Shown piece after piece: positions 18,110 to 26,500 of a stretch of 64,000 nucleotides of DNA (within the stretch, counting starts at the first letter, position 1; each line of letters begins with the position of its first letter). The translations under genes and the position numbers were made by a program. The notes under the pieces were generated by a model. The model was not told where the DNA came from. It saw only the letters and a program-made list of their open reading frames with translations, and ran no database searches. Source of the DNA: Streptomyces brevispora (lineage in GTDB: Bacteria > Actinomycetota > Actinomycetes > Streptomycetales > Streptomycetaceae); the NCBI RefSeq assembly GCF_007829885.1, contig NZ_VIWW01000001.1, positions 5,890,001-5,954,000 of the forward strand, given 5' to 3'.

Positions 18110-18566
18110 GGCGCTGTCACGTTGTTGAGTGTGTGAGTGCCTGATGGTGTGTCGGTGCGGTGGGACCGGGTTCCGACTCCGTGTTCAGGCCGTGGCAGGT
18201 AGGCCGACGACGCCGGTGACCTGGTCCCAGACCGCGAAGCGGGTGGTCATCTCGGCGCGGTATTCGGTGGCGGTCATCAGGTGGCGGCGGGGCCGGAAGT
18301 GGGGTGAGATGCCGCTGAACGCGGCCAGGTACCGCTGGGCTCCGCCGACGGAGCGGAAGCCTTTCATGGCGCGTTCGCGTTGCCGGGTGGGCTGATGACT
18401 GTTCTCCGCCCGATTGTTCAGGCCCTTGTGCGAGCGGTGCTCGACCGAGGGCATGACCTCGCGGTGGGCCGCGCCGTAGGAGCGCAGCGTGTCGGTGACG
18501 ATCACCCGTGGCACCGTGCGGGTCTTCTTCAGCAGTCTGCGGAAGAAGCGCTGGGCTGCGGCCTTG
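18110..18566 (-). mobile_element. Truncated IS6-family element (3' part), inverted relative to the full copy
   Basis: This segment corresponds to the right-hand part of the element at 23510-24373 but in opposite orientation. It starts at the inverted repeat GGCGCTGTCACGTTGTTGAG and encodes the transposase C-terminus from about the second catalytic Asp (PRVIVTDTLRSYGAAHREV) to the end, identical in protein to the complete copy. Similarity ends at 18566, next to the tyrosine phosphatase gene; the N-terminal half and other repeat are lost. Confidence 0.9.
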
Positions 18567-18574
18567 ACCTCGAT

Positions 18575-19189
18575 TCAGACGCTTGCCCGGCCGCCCAGCA
18601 GCAGGGCAAGCGTGCTCACCGCCCCATCGATCTCGCAGGCGCACCCGTACAACACAGAGTCGGGCTTGCCCCACGGGTCTGCGACGTCGTCCTCAGCCGG
18701 CGGAAGCGGGGGAGCGACGCCCCGACGAGTGGCTGCGGCCGCGACTACGACGTCCAAACCGGCCACGACCCGCGGGCGTTCCTTGTCCGGTACGCCGTCA
18801 TGCGCGGTCGCCGTACCTTCCCCGCCCTGTGCTTCGTTGACTCCCCCCATAGCTAGACGCACGAACTCCTTCAGGGTGAAGCAGCGTCGCATCGCCGACG
18901 GCGCGAGCCGCACGGCCGCTTCCCGGTGCTCGATGGCGAGCCCGAGGACCAGCGCCGCTCCCTCGACGAGCTGCGCGGTGAGCGGGCGGGCCGCGAAACC
19001 GGAGCCGTCACCGCCCAGCTTCTCCAGCACCGCTCTGGTGGAGCTCTCCATGCCTGGCCGGCGCCACGCCTCCGTGCCGGCGCTCTCCGGCCGCACGGCC
19101 GAGCCGGACGGAAGCCTCGCGGCCAGCAGCCGCTCGGCGAGCACCGAGCGGTGCACGTTGCCCGTGCAGACGAACAGGACTCTGGTCAT
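18575..19189 (-). CDS. Low-molecular-weight protein tyrosine phosphatase
   Basis: The 204-residue protein has the LMW-PTP catalytic loop CTGNVHRS at residues 8-15, nucleophile Cys8 and Arg14. The general acid is in DPWGKP near residue 170. It should dephosphorylate the adjacent tyrosine autokinase, the usual cycle controlling polysaccharide chain length and export. The start overlaps the kinase stop by four bases, so they are translated together. The C-terminus appears complete (stop at 18575), ending just 9 bases from the truncated IS6 copy. An insert rich in Ala/Val (residues about 135-160) makes it longer than typical 150-residue members. Confidence 0.9.
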   Translation of the reverse strand: MTRVLFVCTGNVHRSVLAERLLAARLPSGSAVRPESAGTEAWRRPGMESSTRAVLEKLGGDGSGFAARPLTAQLVEGAALVLGLAIEHREAAVRLAPSAMRRCFTLKEFVRLAMGGVNEAQGGEGTATAHDGVPDKERPRVVAGLDVVVAAAATRRGVAPPLPPAEDDVADPWGKPDSVLYGCACEIDGAVSTLALLLGGRASV

Positions 19190-20646
19190 TTCACGCCCGC
19201 GCGGCGCGTCCCCGCGGGTGTGACGGCTTCCTTCTGCAAAGAAGCCGACGCACGGGGAGCGGGCAGCTCGCCGTACTGTCCGTAGGTGCCGTAGCGGCCG
19301 CCCTTGGGGGCCGGGGCCATGCTGAAGACGGTGCCGAGGACGCGGACGCCCACGCAGTCCAGCGATTCCGCGGCGGCACGGACCTGGTCCCGGCTGGTCT
19401 TCGAGGCGCGGACGACGAGCAGCGCTCCCTGGGCCAGAGAGGCGAGTCCGACCGTGTCAGCGACCGGCAATAGCGGTGCGGTGTCGAGGATTACGACCTC
19501 GTAGGTGTCCGCCAGCTCGCGCAGAACCTCTTCCATGCGTGCAGAGGCGAGCAGTTCGGTGGGATTGGGCGGTACGGCGCCGCTGGCGAGGACCGAGAGC
19601 TGGCCGCCGACCTTCTGCATCACGTCCTTGATGCTGGCCTGTCCGATGAGTACCGTGGTCAGACCGGCGTCCTGGACGAGGCCGAAGGCCGGGGCCACGC
19701 ACGGACGGCGCAGGTCGCCGTCGACCAGACAGGTGGAGACGCCTGCTTCAGCGAGCGACAGGGCGAGGTTCACCGCCGTGTCGGTCTTACCCTCCCCGGG
19801 CACGGAACTCGTCACCACGATAATCCGGGGCCGGTCATCGACTTGTGAGAACTGCAGGTTGGTGCGCAGCTTGCGGAAGGCCTCGGCGCGCTTGGAGTGT
19901 CCCTCGGCGCTGACGAGCGGCTGCCGGGGGGCGTTCTTGTCGAACGGGATGGTGCCGAGACCCGGCAGCGCGGTGAACTCGCCCAGAGCCTCGCTTGTCT
20001 TGAGCGTGGTGTCGAGGGTCTCGCGCAGGGCGACGATTCCGGCACCGAGCAGCAGGCCGCTGAGTGCTCCTGCGGCCAGGTTCAGCAGCGGGCGGGGCGA
20101 GACCGGACCGGCGGGGGCTACGGCCTCCTGGGTGACGCCCAGGGAGACGGGCGAGACACCGTCGTCTGTGTGGCGGCTTCGGGACCGTTCCGAACCGGAC
20201 GCGTGGCTGGGCGACTCCAGTCGCTCGACGGCTGCGCTGAACTGCTCGGCCACGGCGTTGGCAATGCGTGCCGCACGCGCGGGCTTGGCGTCCCGGACGG
20301 TGATGTCAATGAGCACGGTGTTGAGCGGGGCAACGGCGGTGATCCGGGACGCCAGTTCCTCCGGGGTGGTGCGCAGTCGCAGCTCTTTCACCACGGGCTG
20401 GGTCACCTGGCGGGTGGTCACGATCGCGGCGTAGGACTGCACACGCGCCTGCGAGAAGCTTTGCCCCTGGTTCAGCTGGGTGGTGTCTTCACCGGTTCGG
20501 GTGGCGACGAAAAGCTGGGTCCTCGCCTCGTAGACGGGTGTGCTCAAGCTTGTCACGGCGAGCGCCGCGCCGACCGCGAGAACCAGACAGACCACGACGG
20601 TCGGCCAGCGTCTGGCAAGAGCCTTCAGAAATCCGTGGAGATCCAA
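19186..20646 (-). CDS. Polysaccharide co-polymerase/tyrosine autokinase (Wzz-BY-kinase fusion)
   Basis: The 486-residue protein regulates polysaccharide polymerisation and export. An N-terminal Wzz-type domain begins with a membrane segment (residues about 15-34) and ends with a second one (about 188-208). The cytoplasmic kinase has Walker A SSVPGEGKT (about 281-288), Walker A' LVDGDLRRP (about 309) and Walker B VVILDTAPLL (about 388). A C-terminal cluster RYGTYGQYG places three Tyr at about 452, 455 and 458 as autophosphorylation sites. I choose the TTG at 20646, preceded by AGGGGTGCAGC; the reading frame extends further upstream without family similarity. It is co-transcribed with the phosphatase. 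Confidence 0.9.
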   Translation of the reverse strand: MDLHGFLKALARRWPTVVVCLVLAVGAALAVTSLSTPVYEARTQLFVATRTGEDTTQLNQGQSFSQARVQSYAAIVTTRQVTQPVVKELRLRTTPEELASRITAVAPLNTVLIDITVRDAKPARAARIANAVAEQFSAAVERLESPSHASGSERSRSRHTDDGVSPVSLGVTQEAVAPAGPVSPRPLLNLAAGALSGLLLGAGIVALRETLDTTLKTSEALGEFTALPGLGTIPFDKNAPRQPLVSAEGHSKRAEAFRKLRTNLQFSQVDDRPRIIVVTSSVPGEGKTDTAVNLALSLAEAGVSTCLVDGDLRRPCVAPAFGLVQDAGLTTVLIGQASIKDVMQKVGGQLSVLASGAVPPNPTELLASARMEEVLRELADTYEVVILDTAPLLPVADTVGLASLAQGALLVVRASKTSRDQVRAAAESLDCVGVRVLGTVFSMAPAPKGGRYGTYGQYGELPAPRASASLQKEAVTPAGTRRAGVK

Positions 20647-20983
20647 GCTGCACCCCTCATGAGACCAAGGGAACCACCACCCGAAAAGGGATGTTCTGTT
20701 CCCTGTGTACGCAGCCGACGATAGGGACTTGCGCGCCCTGACTGGGGGAGCCACCCCTGTGTCGGCCCGCCGAACGACCCGGGCGACGCACACCGCCCCG
20801 CCGGGGTGACGGCGTGGGCCATCAGGAAGCAAGCGCTACACCATCGGGTGACTCCTGGGCGGCGCCACGCCAATCGGTGCCATATGTCTCATTTATTCGA
20901 TGTATCCAGATGTTGGTAACCAGATCTTGCTTACGGCCGACGTTGCGGCGTGGCCCGGACTGAAGTCGAGGAGAGTGAAGAAG
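20647..20983. promoter_or_regulatory. Divergent intergenic region between the tyrosine kinase and secreted-protein genes
   Basis: These 337 bases separate two divergent transcripts and contain no convincing gene. A locally AT-rich stretch at about 20880-20935 (CATATGTCTCATTTATTCG and following, with the repeated word CCAGAT) stands out against the GC-rich background and is the likeliest promoter area. No clear -35/-10 pair could be assigned. Confidence 0.4.
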
Positions 20984-21643
20984 ATGATGACATCGCCCAG
21001 GTGGCGGGTTGCTCTGGCATCGGCAGCATCAGCTGCCGTGCTCGTCGCCGCACCGCTGGTGGGGGCACATACCGCCCACGCACAGCCGCCTTCCCCATCG
21101 TGCTTCGCCTACCCGCCGGTGCCCCCGCAGCTCACCCTCAGCAGAACCGTGGTGCCCGCCGGGGGCACGCTGACGTTCAGCGGCAATTGCTTCGCCCCCT
21201 TCGAACTGGTGGTGGCGGAACTGCACTCGCATGAGGTCGTCCTGGGTAAGTTCAGGGCGAACGCAAAGGGCGTTGTCACGGGCAGGGTGACCATCCCGCG
21301 GAAGACCAAGCCAGGGTTCCACACCTTTGAGCTGGAGGGCCGCAAGACCGGTCGGGAGCTCACCGCGCGTATCAAGGTGCTGCACGCGAAGCACGAGCAC
21401 GAGCACGGTCACAGCGGGCCCGAGCAATCAAACTGGTCCGGCGGATCGAACGGATCCGACCATTTTGACGGGCAGGGTGGCCCCGGTCCGCACGACTCCG
21501 ACAGACAGGGGAGCTTCGATCACGGCACGGCCCTGGTTGCCACCGGCAGCGAGCACACCCTGGCAGTGAGCGGCATCGCGGCCGGGCTGGTTACGGCGGG
21601 CGGGGGCACAATGCTGGCCGTGCGCCGTCGCCGCAGTTCATGA
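20984..21643 (+). CDS. Secreted surface protein with C-terminal sorting-like signal
   Basis: The 219-residue protein has a signal peptide (positively charged start, hydrophobic ALASAASAAVLVAAPLVGA, probable cleavage after AHA). A beta-sandwich-like domain follows (LTLSRTVVPAGGTLTFSGNC). A linker rich in His, Gly, Ser and Asp follows (residues about 135-180). The end has LVATGSE followed by a hydrophobic span and RRRRSS. That layout is a cell-wall sorting signal; Streptomyces class E sortases use LAxTG, so LVATG would be a variant. It precedes the DUF4012 gene with a four-base overlap (ATGA). It could be an anchored partner of the polysaccharide; no function is assigned. Confidence 0.75.
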   Translation: MMTSPRWRVALASAASAAVLVAAPLVGAHTAHAQPPSPSCFAYPPVPPQLTLSRTVVPAGGTLTFSGNCFAPFELVVAELHSHEVVLGKFRANAKGVVTGRVTIPRKTKPGFHTFELEGRKTGRELTARIKVLHAKHEHEHGHSGPEQSNWSGGSNGSDHFDGQGGPGPHDSDRQGSFDHGTALVATGSEHTLAVSGIAAGLVTAGGGTMLAVRRRRSS

Positions 21644-23529
21644 CGGAGCAAGACCTCGACTCAACGGAACCACGGCGCCCCGGCCCCGGCCGAGACGCCT
21701 TCCGCATGCGCAGGCCCGGTCGCTCCCGCGAGGGGGCACCGGGCCGCCGTCGCGTTCTCAAGAACACCCTGCTGGCGGCCGCGGCGCTGCCGCTGGCCGG
21801 CGTCACCTGGATCGGTGTCACAGGGCTGCTCGCCCGTTCCGAGCTGATCGCGGCCCAACGGGACCTCGACGCACTGCGGCAGTCGGTGGCACCCATGTCC
21901 GGCTCAGCCTCCGGAGCGGCGCCCGCATCCGCACAGGAACGAAAGCGGACGGCGTATTCCGCAGCCGCCCACGCCGCACGGGCGCATCGCCTCACCACCG
22001 GCCCGGCCTGGTACCCCGCCACCGCCCTGCCCTTCCTCGGTGGCCCGGTCAGGACCGTGCGCGGGGCCGCGTACGCGGCCGACCGGCTGGCCGGCGACGT
22101 GCTGTCCCCGCTGGTGAGAGCCCTGCCACCACTCGCACCGGATAACCGCGGTGACGGTATGTCCGAGGCCCTGGCAACCTTGCAGAAGCACGCGCCGGAA
22201 CTCGTCCGGGCCGCCCGCGTCGCGGACGAGGTGCAGGCCGACGTGCACGCTCTTCCCCTGTCCACCTGGCTGCCGACGGCCGACGGGGCCCGTGCCGCGC
22301 TGCAACAGCAGCTCGACCGCCTCACCCCGGTGATGACCGACGTCTCCCTGGCGGCCCGCGTCCTGCCGCCCATACTCGGCACGCAAGGACAACGGCGTTA
22401 CTTCCTCGCGTTCCAGAACATCGCCGAGGCGCGTGGCACGGGAGGTCTTCCGGGCGCCTTCGCCGTGCTGCGGGCCGACCGGGGCCGGCTGTCCTTTGAG
22501 CGATTCGGTAACAACACGGAGATGGAAAGGGCGAAGCCGGACATCGACCTCGGACCCGAGTTCAACGCTCGTTACGCGGGCAGCAACCCTACCCAGGTGT
22601 GGCCCAACTCCAACATGAGCCCACACTTCCCCTACGCGGCCCGCATCTGGGCAGAGGCATGGCGCAAGCACACCGGCGAACGCGTGGACGGCGCGCTCGC
22701 CGTCGACCCGGTCACGTTGAGCCGTCTCCTGCGGGTCACCGGCCCGGCCCGCATGGCCGACGGCACCGAGCTCACCGCCGACAACGTCGTGGACCTCACC
22801 GAACGGGCCAGCTACGCCAAGTACGACGACATCGGCCGGCGCAAGGCGTTCTTCGTCGACGCCGCCCGCGCAGCCGCTGCACGGCTGATGGGGGCGCTCG
22901 ACGACTCGCGCCGACTGCCCGCACTGCTCGCCGCCGTGAACGACGTCCAGCAGGACGGACGGCTGAAGGTATGGAGCGCCCACACGGCGGAGCAGCGCCT
23001 CCTGGAGTCCCGCCCCTACTCGGGCACACTTCCAAATGCCCCCGGCCCGTTCGCGGGGCTGGTGGTGAACAACGCGGCCGGCGGCAAGCTGGACTACTAC
23101 CTTGACCGGAGCCTGACCTGGGAAGCGGGCACCTGCTCCGGCGGCGCCCGCCCGGTCACCGTGACCATGACCCTGAGCAACCGGGCGCCGGCCTCCGGCC
23201 TCCCCGACTACGTGACCATGAGGGGGGACTCCCCTCCCTATCGCACCCGGCCGGGTGACAACCGCCTCCTGGTGTCGTACTACGCCGGGGTCGGAGCCGC
23301 CCTCACCGACGCAACCCTGGGTGGCCGCCCCACGCTGCTCGCGTCCGGCGTCGAACGCGGCCACTCCGTGTTCACGCTGGACCTTGAACTGCCTGCTGGC
23401 TCCAGCCGCACCCTGGTGCTGCATCTTCTGGAGCCGCACGCGGACGGCGTCCCGACGCTGCTGCGGCAGTCTCTGGTGACGCCGCTGCGGACCACGCTCA
23501 AGTCAGGAGGGCGTTGTCACGTTAGTTGA
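21640..23529 (+). CDS. DUF4012 domain protein, 3' end fused into an IS element
   Basis: The 629-residue protein has an N-terminal basic cytoplasmic segment, one membrane span (residues about 42-62) and a large extracellular DUF4012-type region, with QGQRRYFLAFQNIAEARGTGGLPGAF as the recognisable core. DUF4012 genes occur in actinobacterial cell-surface glycan loci, but their activity is not known to me. The last few codons (RCHVS and stop) lie inside the left inverted repeat of the IS6-family element at 23510. The native C-terminus was therefore lost, probably only a few residues. It is translationally coupled to the sorting-signal protein. Confidence 0.82.
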   Translation: MTEQDLDSTEPRRPGPGRDAFRMRRPGRSREGAPGRRRVLKNTLLAAAALPLAGVTWIGVTGLLARSELIAAQRDLDALRQSVAPMSGSASGAAPASAQERKRTAYSAAAHAARAHRLTTGPAWYPATALPFLGGPVRTVRGAAYAADRLAGDVLSPLVRALPPLAPDNRGDGMSEALATLQKHAPELVRAARVADEVQADVHALPLSTWLPTADGARAALQQQLDRLTPVMTDVSLAARVLPPILGTQGQRRYFLAFQNIAEARGTGGLPGAFAVLRADRGRLSFERFGNNTEMERAKPDIDLGPEFNARYAGSNPTQVWPNSNMSPHFPYAARIWAEAWRKHTGERVDGALAVDPVTLSRLLRVTGPARMADGTELTADNVVDLTERASYAKYDDIGRRKAFFVDAARAAAARLMGALDDSRRLPALLAAVNDVQQDGRLKVWSAHTAEQRLLESRPYSGTLPNAPGPFAGLVVNNAAGGKLDYYLDRSLTWEAGTCSGGARPVTVTMTLSNRAPASGLPDYVTMRGDSPPYRTRPGDNRLLVSYYAGVGAALTDATLGGRPTLLASGVERGHSVFTLDLELPAGSSRTLVLHLLEPHADGVPTLLRQSLVTPLRTTLKSGGRCHVS

Positions 23530-24373
23530 CCGGCCTGGGATGATCTTGGAGTTGATCGTGCTGGGGAGGGGTTCACTCGTGTCGTCCGCGCCGCCGTCGT
23601 ACAAGGGGCACCGGTACCCGGTGGAGATCATCTCCCACTGCGTGTGGCTGTACTTCCGCTTCCCGCTGTCGTTCCGCGAGGTCGAGGAGTTGATGCTCGA
23701 GCGCGGCGTGCTCGTCTCCTATGAGACGGTCCGCCGCTGGTGCGCCAAGTTCGGGCAGGCCTACGCCGGGGCGCTGCGCCGCCGGGGGCCCCGGCCCGGG
23801 GACAAGTGGCACCTGGACGAGGTCTTCGTGAAGATCAACGGAGAGCAGAAGTACCTGTGGCGGGCCGTCGACGCCGACGGCACCGTGCTCGACATCCTCG
23901 TACAGTCCCGCCGGGACAAGGCCGCAGCCCAGCGCTTCTTCCGCAGACTGCTGAAGAAGACCCGCACGGTGCCACGGGTGATCGTCACCGACACGCTGCG
24001 CTCCTACGGCGCGGCCCACCGCGAGGTCATGCCCTCGGTCGAGCACCGCTCGCACAAGGGCCTGAACAATCGGGCGGAGAACAGTCATCAGCCCACCCGG
24101 CAACGCGAACGCGCCATGAAAGGCTTCCGCTCCGTCGGCGGAGCCCAGCGGTACCTGGCCGCGTTCAGCGGCATCTCACCCCACTTCCGGCCCCGCCGCC
24201 ACCTGATGACCGCCACCGAATACCGCGCCGAGATGACCACCCGCTTCGCGGTCTGGGACCAGGTCACCGGCGTCGTCGGCCTACCTGCCACGGCCTGAAC
24301 ACGGAGTCGGAACCCGGTCCCACCGCACCGACACACCATCAGGCACTCACACACTCAACAACGTGACAGCGCC
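23510..24373 (+). mobile_element. Complete IS6-family insertion sequence
   Basis: An 864-base element bounded by imperfect inverted repeats: GGCGTTGTCACGTTAGTTGA on the left and, read inward, GGCGCTGTCACGTTGTTGAG on the right. It carries one transposase gene. The flanking 8-mers do not match each other or those of the truncated copy at 18110, so no target duplication remains. The inverted pair could have formed or moved the 18567-23509 block, or could recombine to invert it. Confidence 0.88.
23579..24298 (+). CDS. IS6-family transposase
   Basis: The 239-residue DDE transposase begins with the family pattern YKGHRYPVEIISHCVWLYFR and a helix-turn-helix region (LSFREVEELMLERGV, SYETVRRWCAKFG). 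Catalytic residues lie in WHLDEVFVKINGEQ (Asp), VIVTDTLRSYGA (Asp) and LNNRAENSHQPTRQRER (Glu). I choose the GTG at 23579, which has GGGGAGGGG upstream; an ATG at 23540 is possible. It appears intact and could act on the truncated copy's remaining end. Confidence 0.92.
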   Translation: MSSAPPSYKGHRYPVEIISHCVWLYFRFPLSFREVEELMLERGVLVSYETVRRWCAKFGQAYAGALRRRGPRPGDKWHLDEVFVKINGEQKYLWRAVDADGTVLDILVQSRRDKAAAQRFFRRLLKKTRTVPRVIVTDTLRSYGAAHREVMPSVEHRSHKGLNNRAENSHQPTRQRERAMKGFRSVGGAQRYLAAFSGISPHFRPRRHLMTATEYRAEMTTRFAVWDQVTGVVGLPATA

Positions 24374-25050
24374 ATCCGGCGGCCTTCACCAAGCGTCCCT
24401 CACCGCGGGTTTCAGGCTAAGCAGATGCTGCTCCGCTCACTTCACACCGCTCGGGTCTCGTTATTCAATCGAGGCCGACGATCCACCTGGGTCGCTGACG
24501 ATAGCCCGTGGAGGGTGAGGTATGAGCCAACAAGGAGAGCAGGTGTGCCAGAAGGTCTGGTCGGCAACCGGAAGACAGACATCCCCGATGCCGGTGGTGT
24601 CCACGGACAGTGGGACATCCGGAGGACTTCCCATGCGCTTACCTGATCACCGCGGCCACCTCGGTCCGCCTGGCCCTCACGCGCTCTGTCCCCGAATCGG
24701 CCACGTCAGCCCGGGACGACACTTCGGCCGGGGAGCCGTACTTCTCGCTACGGAGTTCGCCCCGCATCCGAGCAAAACTGGTCCGCTCCGGCGCGCTCGG
24801 CCCAGACGGCCTCAAGGCTTCTTCCACGGTCGGACTCCACAGAGAGTTCGCGCACACACCTGCGATGGCAGCCGCTCCGTGTCGGCCGCTCCGTAGGGAG
24901 AGAGTGAGGGGGCTGTCAACGGACAGCGGGCCGTCCGGGTGAGCGGACATCTCAGGTCCTTGTGCGCGGACAGTTGACCTCCCTGCCCGGTACGACTATT
25001 CGTCCCTCGGATGGGGGTGTGTGAGCGTTGGGGGATATAGCGTCGCGGTC
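24374..25050. other. Region without a recognisable gene
   Basis: About 680 bases right of the IS6 element contain only short frames with no family similarity. Near 24915-24975 the words GTCAACGGACAG and GCGGACAGTTGAC form a loose inverted pair. This may be the end of an old insertion element, but I cannot name it. Confidence 0.3.
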
Positions 25051-25542
25051 ATGGGACCGCTGACTGACATCACCACCGACCAGGCGCCGGCTGATCCGGC
25101 CGCCACCGACGACATGCTGGCCACCCAGCCCATTGGCTACTGGAGTGGCCTCGCCCACGTAGCCGTCACCCGGCATCTGCGTGACGCTATGGCCAGGATC
25201 GACGTCACGCAGCCGCAGTACTGGGTGCTCAACCGGGTAAACGGCGGCCCCGCGGCGCCGAGTCGCGAGGAGGTCGTCATCCAGCTGACGCCCCTCGCGG
25301 ACGGGCCGCATGAGATCGCTCGTGTCATCGACCAGCTGTTCCACCGCGGCTGGCTCCGGATCGACGCCGGGCAGCGCCTGCAGCTTACCGATGCCGGGGA
25401 GGCTGCCAGGGTGCGGCTGCGCGAGCTGGTGACCGAGCTGCGCGCCGTGGTCCACGAGGGCATCAGCGATGAAGAGTACGTGGCCGCGCTCAAGGTGCTG
25501 CGCAGGATGGTCGCCAACGTCGAGGAGGCCGGGGAATCCTAG
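25051..25542 (+). CDS. MarR-like winged-helix regulator
   Basis: The 163-residue protein has the layout of a MarR-type regulator: helix 1 with YWSGLAHVAVTRHLRDAMARI, a recognition part with LADGPHEIARVIDQLFHRGWLRI, and a wing with DAGQRLQLTDAGEAARVRLRELV. It would bind DNA as a dimer; no target or ligand can be read. The start is uncertain: a GTG at 25021 preceded by a G-rich stretch is equally possible. It ends four bases into the istB gene on the opposite strand, so its last residues may have been altered by that insertion. Confidence 0.7.
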   Translation: MGPLTDITTDQAPADPAATDDMLATQPIGYWSGLAHVAVTRHLRDAMARIDVTQPQYWVLNRVNGGPAAPSREEVVIQLTPLADGPHEIARVIDQLFHRGWLRIDAGQRLQLTDAGEAARVRLRELVTELRAVVHEGISDEEYVAALKVLRRMVANVEEAGES

Positions 25543-26429
25543 GTTCTGTCTCTTTGGTCAGCCGACGAACCCATCAAAGACGCGCTCTGGCCTGGCTGGT
25601 TCAGCGGGACGACGCCCTGGCCGGTTGTGGCCTGGGTCAGCCGCAGGCTGGAGCCTTCGGTGAGGACGATGTGGGCGTGGTGCAGGAGCCGGTCGACGGC
25701 GGCGGTGGCCAGGGTCTTGGGCATGATCGAGTCGAAGCCTGAGGGGTGCAGGTTCGAGGTGACGATCACGGACCGGCGTTCGTAGGCGGCGTCGATGACG
25801 CGGTAGAACGCTTCGGCGGCGGCCTGTCCGGAGGGCAGCATGCCGATGTCGTCGATGATGATGAGGTCGCATCGGGTGATCTTCGCGACGGCCTTGGAGA
25901 CGGTGTTGTCGACGGTCGCCCGGCCCAGGTGGGCGGTGAGCGATTCGAGGGTGAACCAGGAGACCTTCAGCCCCTCGTCGATGGCCTTGTTCGCCAGGGC
26001 CTCGGCGAGATGGCTTTTGCCCGTGCCGGAGGGCCCGGCGACAGCCAGATTTTCCGCGCGGCCGATCCATTCCAGCGTCATCAGGGCCTGCTGGGTCGGG
26101 GCCGGGATGGAGGAGTCGGCCTCGCGCCAGGAGTCGAAGGTCTTGCCCGACGGGAGCTGGGCCTGCTGGCGGTGGTTGCGGCGGGTCGCCTCGTCCCGGC
26201 CCTTGATCTCTTCCTCCAGCAGGATTCGGATTACTTCGGCAGGGTCCCAGCGTTGAGATCGGGCGGTGGCGAGGACTTCGGGGGCCGCCCGGCGCAAGTA
26301 CGGAAACCGCATCCGCTTCAGGACGGCCTCCAGCTCGATGGGGATCGGCGGCGGTGCCGGAGACGGCGGGACCGGGGACGGGGCCGGAACCACTTCGGGT
26401 GGATCAGCAACAGCGGTGGTGTTCATCAT
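25539..26429 (-). CDS. istB: IstB-type ATPase of an IS21-family element
   Basis: The 296-residue AAA+ helper of IS21 transposition has Walker A AGPSGTGKSHLAEAL, Walker B DLIIIDDIGMLPSG and the sensor region SVIVTSNLHPSGFDSIMP. It ends after LTEGSSLRLTQAT-GQGVVPLN with an atypical tail. The ATG at 26429 has GAAAGG upstream. Its proline-rich N-terminus (residues about 12-35) is unusual. The partner transposase istA is broken, so the element is probably immobile by itself. Confidence 0.9.
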   Translation of the reverse strand: MMNTTAVADPPEVVPAPSPVPPSPAPPPIPIELEAVLKRMRFPYLRRAAPEVLATARSQRWDPAEVIRILLEEEIKGRDEATRRNHRQQAQLPSGKTFDSWREADSSIPAPTQQALMTLEWIGRAENLAVAGPSGTGKSHLAEALANKAIDEGLKVSWFTLESLTAHLGRATVDNTVSKAVAKITRCDLIIIDDIGMLPSGQAAAEAFYRVIDAAYERRSVIVTSNLHPSGFDSIMPKTLATAAVDRLLHHAHIVLTEGSSLRLTQATTGQGVVPLNQPGQSASLMGSSADQRDRT

Positions 26430-26500
26430 CGACTGCCTTTCTGCGGCGGACTGTTCGGGCTTGCCGGTCCCGGGCCGCGAAGCGGCCCGGGACCGGTGGA

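Noticed and set aside
21904..23439. 511-codon minus-strand frame antisense to DUF4012
   Set aside because: No recognisable domain; the + strand protein is clearly the real one.
24522..24896. 124-codon + strand frame right of the IS6 element
   Set aside because: No conserved motif and no matching neighbour; probably spurious.
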